Of a stretch of DNA of 50,770 bases, positions 1 to 7,372 are shown in pieces (position 1 is the first letter of the stretch; every line of letters starts with the position of its first letter). The notes beneath the pieces are model-generated. The model was not told the DNA's origin and ran no database searches. It worked only from the letters and a program-made list of their open reading frames with translations. This DNA is from a virus: positions 1 through 50,770 of the IMG/VR virus record IMGVR_UViG_3300025617_000034. One strand, 5' to 3'. Position numbers and translations under genes: made by a program.

Positions 1-549
1 ACTACAGATTACTATGTTAACAATATATGGAACGGCATAGTTCCTGTTGCAGGAACCGACGAAGCAATCGTTCGTTATGGTTCATTATCACACTTTGATG
101 AAGATTTGTCGAGTGGTTATTTGCCTATCGGTCCTGACCTTGCGACTGGTCGTTCTGGTACACAGTATTTTAGATTCGCATTCAAGAGAAGTGGCACATC
201 AAGTATTCGTATTCGTATGTCTGGTAAGGTTTCTGGATTCTGGATTGCCGCACCGGGGACGCAGATTGACAATACATCAAACCTCAATGGTTGGTTAGAT
301 GCATCTGTACAGTATGCAGGTTCTGGTATTCCGGGTGGTGACACTGCTTCTGGTGGTAACGGTTCTGATGGATGTGCGTTCACTGGTGGTGATAGAATCC
401 AAGATGGTGTGTCATACAATAATCAAACTTTTGACTTGACATTCGGTACAGAGTCTACTACAAATGCATATAACAATCAGGTGCTTGTTTCAATCGCACT
501 AAATAGTGATGACTCTATTACCGCATTATCTGTCGAGGAACTATCTTAA
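1..549 (+). CDS. Virion structural / tail-fibre-like protein, C-terminal part
   Basis: The reading frame is open from base 1, so the N-terminus lies outside the window and 182 codons remain. The visible part is glycine-, serine- and asparagine-rich with no catalytic motif. A region reading SGFWIAAPG, then NGWLDASVQYAGSGIPGG and NGSDGCAF, ends in ITALSVEEL. I recall this pattern as the C-terminal module of structural and fibre proteins in marine T4-like phages. The next gene's ATG overlaps this gene's stop (TAATG), so the two are probably translationally coupled. The role (baseplate or fibre component) is inferred from context at the head of the tail-fibre block; the exact T4 equivalent is not recognised. 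Confidence 0.6.
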   Translation, partial: TTDYYVNNIWNGIVPVAGTDEAIVRYGSLSHFDEDLSSGYLPIGPDLATGRSGTQYFRFAFKRSGTSSIRIRMSGKVSGFWIAAPGTQIDNTSNLNGWLDASVQYAGSGIPGGDTASGGNGSDGCAFTGGDRIQDGVSYNNQTFDLTFGTESTTNAYNNQVLVSIALNSDDSITALSVEELS

Positions 550-1373
550 TGGCAATTTCTGATGGTCAAAAACTTGATTATCTTTGGAAGAAACTTGGAT
601 ACGGTGTATCTAAGACGGACACCAATGACCAGAAGAAGGCACCGAATGAAGCAATCGCATCACCGCTTCTCATTCGTGGTGACAAGATTTGGAATGAATC
701 GCAGTACATTCCTGCAGTAAAACCTGTTTCTGATACACTGTTTGTTGGTGTATACGATGATGCGAATGCAACATCTGTTGAGTGTGTTGAGGACACAACC
801 TCCACACCAAGAAGATCTTGGAAGACGGAACTCGACAACTGGATTCCTCCTGAGTTTGGTTCAACATATCAGGTAAAGGTATATGTTGCAAACCCCGGAA
901 TCTCTACAGCACAGACTTCTGGGACACAGTTATTTGCAACAGGTTCTGGTAACAACGATGAATGGTTTTTTGACTATCAGTCAGGACTATTGCACTTTAT
1001 TGGTGTGAATCTTCCTTCATCAGTGGTGTCTGGCAAAAGTATATATATTGTAGGTGCGAGATATACAGGTTCATTGGGACCGAATGCGAACACTGTTAGT
1101 GGTTCTTTTTCTGCGAACACATTGATTTCGCAAACAGTTATAACAAACGATCTTATTGCGGCAAACACCATATCAGCAACAGAGTTAGTGTTGACCGAAG
1201 TGCTCGCAACTGAATACGGTGGTACTGGACTAGAATCATTTGATCAAGATGGTGTAATGGTTGCGAAGTCCTCTAGCAAACTCGGTTTTGTGAAGGGTAC
1301 TTACGGAAAAATATTTCAAGTTGGTGCGAATGGTCATCCAACATTTGATGACGTAGACGGTGGAAACTATTAA
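549..1373 (+). CDS. Virion structural protein (baseplate/fibre associated)
   Basis: A 274-residue protein whose ATG overlaps the upstream stop by one base. The N-terminal part (about 1-175) looks globular: it opens with a KLDYLWKKLGYG segment and later has DEWFFDYQSGLLHFIG. The C-terminal part (about 180-274) is low complexity and rich in Asn, Thr and Ser. It ends in a module with GGTGLESF, GKIFQVGANGHPTFDD and DGGNY; the 'GGTGL..F' plus 'GK.LQV..NG.P.F.D.DGG' pattern is common at the C-termini of marine phage tail proteins. No enzyme motif is seen. It is probably a tail or baseplate component in a co-translated pair with the preceding gene. I cannot assign a T4 gene number. Confidence 0.6.
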   Translation: MAISDGQKLDYLWKKLGYGVSKTDTNDQKKAPNEAIASPLLIRGDKIWNESQYIPAVKPVSDTLFVGVYDDANATSVECVEDTTSTPRRSWKTELDNWIPPEFGSTYQVKVYVANPGISTAQTSGTQLFATGSGNNDEWFFDYQSGLLHFIGVNLPSSVVSGKSIYIVGARYTGSLGPNANTVSGSFSANTLISQTVITNDLIAANTISATELVLTEVLATEYGGTGLESFDQDGVMVAKSSSKLGFVKGTYGKIFQVGANGHPTFDDVDGGNY

Positions 1374-1747
1374 TGAGTGACTATACTCAAGACGAAGCAA
1401 AAGATGTATTAGATATGTATGTTAAAACTCAAGAGAAACAAATCTCTGAGTTGAATAACCGTTTAATTGTACTAAAAACAAAAAATTCTTATCTAGAAGA
1501 ACAACTGCGCAAAGAAAAAGCAAAGGGTGCTTCTGATGGGTTTCTTAGAAAAATGGCAATTATCAAAAGACACAATAAAAATCTTACAGAAATTAATGAA
1601 GAATTGAAAGATAAAATGGAAGCAATCGAGAAATCAATTGATAAACTTCCTGCACATGTAAAGAGAACTCTAAAGGATTACGAAGTTTCTAAATTTATAA
1701 ATATAGAAGAGAAAAAACCTGTCCGCCGTGGTGGACAATTGAGATAA
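1373..1747 (+). CDS. Small coiled-coil protein, function unknown
   Basis: A 124-residue, highly charged protein starting on the stop of the previous gene (TAATG overlap). Residues about 15-105 are Lys/Glu-rich with regularly spaced Leu and Ile (KQISELNNRLIVLK, then YLEEQLRKEK), which predicts a long alpha-helical coiled coil. The last 20 residues are basic (KKPVRRGGQLR). There is no signal peptide or membrane segment. Lying between structural genes and the first fibre gene, it could be a fibre-assembly chaperone or a small tail component, but nothing in the sequence proves either. A late promoter for the next gene lies inside its 3' end. Confidence 0.6.
   Translation: MSDYTQDEAKDVLDMYVKTQEKQISELNNRLIVLKTKNSYLEEQLRKEKAKGASDGFLRKMAIIKRHNKNLTEINEELKDKMEAIEKSIDKLPAHVKRTLKDYEVSKFINIEEKKPVRRGGQLR
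1696..1703 (+). promoter_or_regulatory. T4-type late promoter TATAAATA
   Basis: An exact TATAAATA octamer 60 bases upstream of the ATG at 1764, inside the end of the coiled-coil gene. The same octamer recurs immediately upstream of many late genes here, and it is the -10 element recognised by gp55-type late sigma factors. Confidence 0.7.
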
Positions 1748-1763
1748 CTAAGAGGACACCTCA

Positions 1764-3002
1764 ATGGCATCTATAATTAAACTAAAAAGAAGCACCACGC
1801 CGGGTGCTATTCCCACCACTGGGTCACTAGAAGCAGGTGAATTGGCAATCAACCTTGCTGATAAAAAACTTTATTCTTCAAACGATGGCACCAATATTAT
1901 TACCATCTCTGGTGATCAGTATAACCTAAACACAACAGGCAATACCTCATCAGCAACTTTAGAACTTTCAGTTGACAATGATGCACTATCAAATGATTCT
2001 GTAACATTCATTGGTCAATCTGGTGTTATCGTTTCTTACTTCTCTGGCAATAATACTATCGGAATCGATGGTGCAGGTGCTAACGCATACTTTGCAGAAG
2101 TAACACGAAAGTTAGAAGAAGGTAAAGAGTTCTTCATCACTGGTGCGGTATCAGGTCAAGGCAACGTTGCGTTTGATGGCACATCAAACGTTGTAATCAG
2201 TGTTACTCAACAGAACGACTCGGTAACCCTCGGTACTCACACTACTGGTGATTATGTCCAAAGTGTTGCGTCCAAGTCAGGTGGCACAGGTGACATTATT
2301 GTTACTGGAACTGGTGAAGGTGCAGATGTTGAAATTGAACTCGATGGTACCATCTCATCAAACACCACTGGTAATGCGGCAACAGCAACTAAACTTGCTA
2401 CTGCACGTACAATTGCTCTCTCAGGTGATGTTTCGGCAACTGGTGTATCGTTTGACGGTTCTGGTAACATCACTCTCACTACTGCGATTCAGAACGACAG
2501 TGTTGACCTCGGTACTCATACTACTGGTGACTATGTTGCAGACATCTCTGGTACTGCAAACGAAATCGAAGTTTCTGGAACTGGTGAAGGTGCATCTGTT
2601 ACAATCGGATTACCGGATGATGTAACGATTGGCAATAACCTTACAGTCACTAATGATCTCCTTGTTTCTGGTAACACACAGGTTTCTGGTGATGTAATCG
2701 TTGACGGTAACCTCACTGTTGAAGGTGCTGTTACTTACATCTCATCAACCACTGTAAACGTTGAAGACTCACAGTTAAAACTTGCGGCAAACAATGTTGC
2801 TGATACAACTGATATCGGTGTATATGGTTTGTATAACGATGGTTCAACTGACCGTTATGCGGGTTGGCATCGTGACGCAACTGATGGTGTATTCAAGTAC
2901 TATGACAACATCACGGTAGAACCGGGTGTAACTGTTGATACATCAGATGCATCGTATCGACTCGCACAGTTGGATGCAATCATCGACGGTGGTACTTTCT
3001 AA
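1764..3002 (+). CDS. Tail-fibre-like protein with GELAINLAD N-terminal module
   Basis: A 412-residue fibre protein. The N-terminus (MASIIKLKRSTTPGAIP, then LEAGELAINLADKKLYS, residues about 1-50) is a widespread attachment module of phage fibres. The middle is built of beta-rich repeats, including two copies of a SVxLGTHTTGDYV segment followed by related 'SGTGEGAxVxI' segments at about residues 152-195 and 245-280. The C-terminal part (about 285-412) has NLTVTNDLLVSGNTQVSG and a terminal domain ending AQLDAIIDGGTF. It is followed by a strong terminator and preceded by its own late promoter, so it is probably a separate unit. Inferred role: trimeric host-contact fibre or short tail protein; receptor unknown. 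Confidence 0.75.
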   Translation: MASIIKLKRSTTPGAIPTTGSLEAGELAINLADKKLYSSNDGTNIITISGDQYNLNTTGNTSSATLELSVDNDALSNDSVTFIGQSGVIVSYFSGNNTIGIDGAGANAYFAEVTRKLEEGKEFFITGAVSGQGNVAFDGTSNVVISVTQQNDSVTLGTHTTGDYVQSVASKSGGTGDIIVTGTGEGADVEIELDGTISSNTTGNAATATKLATARTIALSGDVSATGVSFDGSGNITLTTAIQNDSVDLGTHTTGDYVADISGTANEIEVSGTGEGASVTIGLPDDVTIGNNLTVTNDLLVSGNTQVSGDVIVDGNLTVEGAVTYISSTTVNVEDSQLKLAANNVADTTDIGVYGLYNDGSTDRYAGWHRDATDGVFKYYDNITVEPGVTVDTSDASYRLAQLDAIIDGGTF

Positions 3003-3020
3003 CCAAGACTAAATAGTTTT

Positions 3021-3048
3021 GGGAATGGGGGGAATATTCCCCCCTTTT
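3021..3048 (+). terminator. Rho-independent terminator with perfect 18-bp palindrome
   Basis: A GGGGGG-AATATT-CCCCCC palindrome at 3027-3044 is followed immediately by TTTT (3045-3048), 19 bases after the stop codon of the 412-residue fibre gene. The six G:C pairs plus T run fit an intrinsic terminator separating it from the next fibre gene. Confidence 0.85.
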
Positions 3049-3096
3049 AGTATATAACTCCCTACATAGGGATTGATCAGTAGAGAAACCATACAT

Positions 3097-4116
3097 ATGG
3101 CATCGGTTGTTAAAATCAAACGCACCTCCATATCGGGGCGTTATCCAAATACAAGCATCCTCGATACTGGGGAACTCGCACTAAACCTTGCAGATGGAAA
3201 ACTCTTTTCGTCTAACGGTTCTGTTGTATTTGAGATTGGTGCTAATACTTCTACTCTTACGGTCAATAACTATTCTTTCCCAACCACAGATGGTACGTCT
3301 GGACAACTACTCCGCACAAATGGTGCAGGTCAGTTAGAGTTCGTATCTGTCGCAGGTGCTTCAACACCAACTCTTGAAGAAGTCGTTTTATCTGGTAATA
3401 CCACAACTCTTTCTGTAACAGTTGGTGGACTGACTGTCAATGGATATTCATTCCCATCTGGTGACGGTACTGCAGGTCAAGTATTACAAACAGACGGTAA
3501 TGGGCAGTTAGTATTTGGTACTGTCTCTGCAGGTGGTGGTGTCGGTGGTGCTACTCCATTCTCAATGTACTACTATACATCGACAACAGATCAGACAACA
3601 TTCTCTGGTGTCGATGATGAAGGCAACACTCTAGAATACGACGAAGGACAAGTCAAGGTATTCTACAACGGTGTTCTAATGAGAGATGGTGTTGACTATG
3701 TTGCCAACACTGGATCATCAGTTGTATTTACAGAACCAACTGTCGCAGACAAAGATATCATTATTGAATCTTATGGATATGTCGAATCAATTCAGGTCGG
3801 TTCCAACTATGTACTTGCCGCAACCGAAGCATTAACTTCTGGAACCTCACAAATTGTTCTCGATTCATTTGATGAGAACACACATAAGTCTGCGCAGTAT
3901 CTTGTCGAAGCAAGTGATACGACTGGTGTGCACATGACTACTGTCAATTTAATTCATCATGCAAATACAGTGTATCTCACAGAGTATGGAACTGTACAAA
4001 GTGGTAACTCAATGATTTCTTTGGATGCAGATATTGCGAGTGGCAATATTCGATTGCTTTGTACACCATCTGCATCTGGTATCACTATCAATGTTAAACG
4101 ATCAAGTTTTAGGTAA
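3097..4116 (+). CDS. Tail-fibre-like protein, paralogue of the upstream fibre N-terminus
   Basis: 339 residues from the ATG at 3097. An in-frame TTG eight codons upstream is less likely, because ATG-initiated MASVVKIKRTS aligns with the MASIIKLKRST start of the fibre gene at 1764. Residues about 1-50 repeat the GELALNLADGKLFS module. Two related blocks follow (NNYSFPTTDGTSGQLLRTNGAGQLEF and NGYSFPSGDGTAGQVLQTDGNGQLVF split around residues 65-150), then a domain with a YNGVLMRDGVDYV segment typical of fibres. The C-terminal about 100 residues (HKSAQYLVEA to NVKRSSFR) are homologous to the next gene product. Probably an adhesin; no enzyme motif. Confidence 0.75.
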   Translation: MASVVKIKRTSISGRYPNTSILDTGELALNLADGKLFSSNGSVVFEIGANTSTLTVNNYSFPTTDGTSGQLLRTNGAGQLEFVSVAGASTPTLEEVVLSGNTTTLSVTVGGLTVNGYSFPSGDGTAGQVLQTDGNGQLVFGTVSAGGGVGGATPFSMYYYTSTTDQTTFSGVDDEGNTLEYDEGQVKVFYNGVLMRDGVDYVANTGSSVVFTEPTVADKDIIIESYGYVESIQVGSNYVLAATEALTSGTSQIVLDSFDENTHKSAQYLVEASDTTGVHMTTVNLIHHANTVYLTEYGTVQSGNSMISLDADIASGNIRLLCTPSASGITINVKRSSFR

Positions 4117-4121
4117 TCGGC

Positions 4122-4493
4122 ATGGCAAAATCTAGTGCAAGACATCTCGCAGATATTCAAGACTTCTTCTATGGAGGTGGGGAAACCCCTGCAATGGAAA
4201 AAATATATTACACTTCAAGTACGACTAGTCAACAGACCATAACTAGTATAAATAAAACGACAGCAAATACTTTTGTGTTTAAGGTGGATGCAAAGAGTGG
4301 AGTGGACAGTCACCTCACACTGCTCAATGTTCTTGTGAACGGAAATACGGTCACGATGACAGAATATGGTACAATTACAAGCAATACAGATCTAGCATCG
4401 TATGATGTTAGTGTCTCCGATAATGCGATTAACTTGAGATCAACTCCTGTCAATGCGGCAACAGAATATAGTATAATAAAGGTTACACTATAA
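4122..4493 (+). CDS. Small structural protein related to the C-terminal domain of the preceding fibre
   Basis: 123 residues, starting five bases after the previous stop. After a short basic/aromatic N-terminus (AKSSARHLADIQDFFYGGG), the remaining about 90 residues match the last domain of the upstream fibre in order: TTANTFVFKVDAKSG, HLTLLNVLVNGNTVTMTEYGTI, then ASYDVSVSDNAINLRSTP. The upstream fibre has VNLIHHANTVYLTEYGTV, then SGNIRLLCTPSASG. This suggests that a fibre tip domain was duplicated into a stand-alone protein. It may bind the tip of the neighbouring fibre or be an alternative tip; this is inference. Its stop overlaps the next ATG (TAATG). Confidence 0.65.
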   Translation: MAKSSARHLADIQDFFYGGGETPAMEKIYYTSSTTSQQTITSINKTTANTFVFKVDAKSGVDSHLTLLNVLVNGNTVTMTEYGTITSNTDLASYDVSVSDNAINLRSTPVNAATEYSIIKVTL

Positions 4494-5728
4494 TGGCAAA
4501 TATAACACTTCCAAGCAATCCTGTCAATGGTCAAAAGGTCACCATCGGCACACGTCTGTTTGAATACAATTCAACAACAGGAAGGTGGTCATCAAGAGTT
4601 TTTCAAGTCCTCGGTGACACTTCAATTGAAGTCACGAACGAAGCACCAACCATCACTGCGTCTCTGAGTGAGATTGCACTAGACACTTCAGGTGCCAATG
4701 TATCATTCACATATACAGTGAGTGATGTCGATAGTTCTGTATTGAAAGTATCACACAGTGTCTCTGGTATTGCAAACAGTGACCTTGCAACAGTCACTCA
4801 TCATCGTGCGAATAACACGGTGACCATTACCGCAGGAACAGAAAATTTTTCTGGTGGACAGATTACATTGACTGTCACTGATGGTCGCAACAATGCGACG
4901 GATACAGTAGATGTCAATTCGGCATATCCTTGGACATTTGATATTGACAATTTGACTTACGATAGCATTTCTGGGAACAGAAATTTGTTTGTTGCTGCTG
5001 GTGCGGGCAATATTGTTGATATAGAATTTAAAACTGATGGAACTAAACTTTTTATATTTGATGATGATCACAACATATACCAATTCAGTTTATCAACACC
5101 TTGGGATATATCAACTCTTTCATATGACAGTATAAGTTGGAAAGGCACATCGGTGACTAATCCGTATGGATTCACTTTCAAACCGGATGGAACTGAAATA
5201 TATGTGGCAGATTACCAACTTCATTATATTTATCATTATTCTCTATCTACTGCATGGGATTTATCAAGTGTTTCTGGAAGTTTTACATCAAGATTTAGAG
5301 ATCTAAACGAGGCTCAATACCCAACCGATGTAGCATTTAAAACAGATGGAACAAAAATGTATGTTAAAGCCGATAATTTTGACGATACGATTTTTCAATA
5401 CACTTTGTCTACCCCTTGGAATGTTGGTTCCGCAACTTATGATTCTAAGAGTTTATATGTTGAACCTGAAGACGCCAGTTCCGCATACTTCCAATTTGAC
5501 GAACAAGGGACAAAAATTTATGTTTCTGGAATTAGTAATGATTCAATTAATCAATATAATTTATCGACACCTTGGGATATTTCTACTGCAACATACTCCA
5601 ACAAAACATTTTATCCTAACACGCAAGATGGCATTCCTCAAGGGTTTGCTATAAAATCAGATGGAACCAAGTTTTATCTGGTCGGCGGATCAAACGATAT
5701 AATATTCCAATACTCAACGGGATTATAA
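4493..5728 (+). CDS. Tail adhesin: MAN-TLPSNP anchor, Ig-like domain, 'DIST' beta-propeller
   Basis: 411 residues. Residues 1-35 (MANITLPSNPVNGQKVTIG, then YNSTTGRWSSR) form an N-terminal module shared with the next two genes, presumably the attachment to the tail. Residues about 45-150 look like an Ig/cadherin-like beta domain. Residues about 160-411 are five repeats of the pattern 'F..DGTK.Y(V/I)......I.QY.LSTPWDIST', a beta-propeller-type repeat also found about twenty times in the protein at 15955. It starts on the stop of the previous gene and ends three bases before the next, so it is in an operon. Probable receptor-binding protein; no catalytic residues are evident. Confidence 0.7.
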   Translation: MANITLPSNPVNGQKVTIGTRLFEYNSTTGRWSSRVFQVLGDTSIEVTNEAPTITASLSEIALDTSGANVSFTYTVSDVDSSVLKVSHSVSGIANSDLATVTHHRANNTVTITAGTENFSGGQITLTVTDGRNNATDTVDVNSAYPWTFDIDNLTYDSISGNRNLFVAAGAGNIVDIEFKTDGTKLFIFDDDHNIYQFSLSTPWDISTLSYDSISWKGTSVTNPYGFTFKPDGTEIYVADYQLHYIYHYSLSTAWDLSSVSGSFTSRFRDLNEAQYPTDVAFKTDGTKMYVKADNFDDTIFQYTLSTPWNVGSATYDSKSLYVEPEDASSAYFQFDEQGTKIYVSGISNDSINQYNLSTPWDISTATYSNKTFYPNTQDGIPQGFAIKSDGTKFYLVGGSNDIIFQYSTGL

Positions 5729-5730
5729 TA

Positions 5731-7347
5731 ATGGCAAACTTAACATTCCCAAGTAATCCAACAAACGGTCAAAAGTTTACCTCTAACGGTAAAGTATTTG
5801 CATACGACTCAACCACACAGAGATGGTCAGTGACTCGTGTGCAGTTGTTGGGTTCGTTGCCAGATGATGTGACGATTGAAACACCGGACCTGACACTTGA
5901 TAATACTGCAATTTCGTTTTCAGCAACAGGAACAACAGTATACGTTCACTATACAGTTAGTAATGATGTATCAGTTTCGATTGCGAACAATGGTCTTGCG
6001 AACACCGACTATGCAGTTGCAACTTTATCAAGGTCAAACAACACAATTACAATTACATCAGGGACATTAGATTTTTCTTCTGCAAACGTGGTTGTGACTG
6101 CGACTAACAACAGAACAAGCAATACTGCGTCTATTAATTTGAGTCAAGCAATTGTAATTGATTATACAACTCTTTCATACGGAAGTGAAGAAGTAGGATT
6201 TAGTTTTGGTGCAATTTCTCCAAGTGGTACATATTATGCCGCTTATCTCGGTACTGCCGACGGTGGTAGTGTTAAAATTTTTAGTGATGCCAATGATTCT
6301 ATAATAACTCTCGGTGGTGATGTTGGAGGTGATACGGCCCGAAGATTTGGTTCTGGAGGTATAAAATTTATTACTGATAATCAGGTTGTGATTGATGCCA
6401 GAAACAGTTTCAATGCGTGGGCAGGTGGAACATCAAACTACGGGCACTATATCTTTAAAACAACTGACAACTGGGCAACTGCGATTCAAACATTTAAAAG
6501 TTTATCTAATGCAAACACACCGTCAGGATCAGGTGGTCGTTACGGATTCACAGGAGGACATTACTCTAGTAACGGTTCTTTTGCAGTACTAGGAAATAGA
6601 TTATACAATACAACAACCACAACGCAATCTCCTACTTCTGGTGCAATTTTGTACTGGAAATCTACAAATGGTGGGGAAACATTTGCAAATACTCCTCATC
6701 AAATCATCGAAAATAAAACCAGAACTGGAGTTGTTTATGATCCTGATCGTGAACAGTTTATTGTCGGTAATAGTCTAGCATCTTCAGGTCAAGGTCGAGC
6801 ATATGTCTATAAGTATAATGACGGTGCCGACATCTATCAAAATAAAGCAACGTTATCTAAGAGTGACACTGGTACCAACACTGGTTATGGAGATTATGTA
6901 TTTTTAAGAAAAAATACCGCTATAGTAGGTGCTCGGAACCACTCTAGCGGACGTGGCAGAGTGTACATATACGAAAGAGACGATGCAGATTCAGCATTTT
7001 CTCAAACTGCATACCTGCAAGGACCGCACACGGATTCATACTTTGGTCAAGCATTGTGGATATCAAACGATGGTGATACTATTGCAGTTGCCGCTCCAGA
7101 CTGGAACGTTGGTAGTGGTACTTATCCGGACAACCAAGGAAAAGTATTTTTTTATGTTAGGGACACCTCTACAGGAAATTTCCCAACCACTGCAACATTT
7201 GAGATCGCTGGAAGATATACAGTTCCATCTTACACTGGAGCAGGAACGAATCCTCGATTTGGTTCTAGAATTGTCGAAGATCCAAGTAGTGCAAACAAAC
7301 TATGGATTTCATATGGCAGTAAAGGAATGATATTGTATGAAGTATAA
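5731..7347 (+). CDS. Tail adhesin: MAN-TFPSNP anchor with BNR/FG-GAP-like propeller
   Basis: 538 residues. The first 35 residues (MANLTFPSNPTNGQKFTSNG, then YDSTTQRWSVTR) repeat the anchor of its neighbours, followed by an Ig-like region to about residue 145. The C-terminal about 390 residues resemble a beta-propeller: an Asp-box-like STNGGETF at about residue 311, and FG-GAP-like strings such as SYFGQALWISNDGDTIAVAAP near residues 432-452. Asp-box motifs occur in sialidases but also in non-enzymatic propellers. No sialidase catalytic set can be identified, so I call it an adhesin. It is second of three tandem paralogues with interchangeable C-termini. Confidence 0.7.
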   Translation: MANLTFPSNPTNGQKFTSNGKVFAYDSTTQRWSVTRVQLLGSLPDDVTIETPDLTLDNTAISFSATGTTVYVHYTVSNDVSVSIANNGLANTDYAVATLSRSNNTITITSGTLDFSSANVVVTATNNRTSNTASINLSQAIVIDYTTLSYGSEEVGFSFGAISPSGTYYAAYLGTADGGSVKIFSDANDSIITLGGDVGGDTARRFGSGGIKFITDNQVVIDARNSFNAWAGGTSNYGHYIFKTTDNWATAIQTFKSLSNANTPSGSGGRYGFTGGHYSSNGSFAVLGNRLYNTTTTTQSPTSGAILYWKSTNGGETFANTPHQIIENKTRTGVVYDPDREQFIVGNSLASSGQGRAYVYKYNDGADIYQNKATLSKSDTGTNTGYGDYVFLRKNTAIVGARNHSSGRGRVYIYERDDADSAFSQTAYLQGPHTDSYFGQALWISNDGDTIAVAAPDWNVGSGTYPDNQGKVFFYVRDTSTGNFPTTATFEIAGRYTVPSYTGAGTNPRFGSRIVEDPSSANKLWISYGSKGMILYEV

Positions 7348-7372
7348 TGTTTATTCAACAGGACTATAATCA

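Noticed and set aside
2248-2625. 125-codon + strand frame within the first fibre gene
   Set aside because: Overlaps in another frame with the clear fibre gene; its Leu/Gln-rich composition is typical of a shifted reading of Thr/Gly repeats.
3073-3096. TTG start extending the second fibre by eight residues
   Set aside because: The ATG at 3097 aligns with the paralogue's MAS start; the extension has no counterpart.
4247-4254. TATAAATA octamer inside the 123-residue gene
   Set aside because: Nearest downstream start is almost 240 bases away and in the middle of an operon; probably chance in AT-rich coding sequence.
6929-7330. 133-codon + strand frame inside the second adhesin
   Set aside because: Alternative frame of propeller repeats, with no start signal.
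5731-7347. Sialidase or other glycosidase activity from the Asp-box-like STNGGETF
   Set aside because: Only one clear Asp-box-like motif and no catalytic Arg/Tyr/Asp set can be identified; Asp boxes are common in non-enzymatic propellers.
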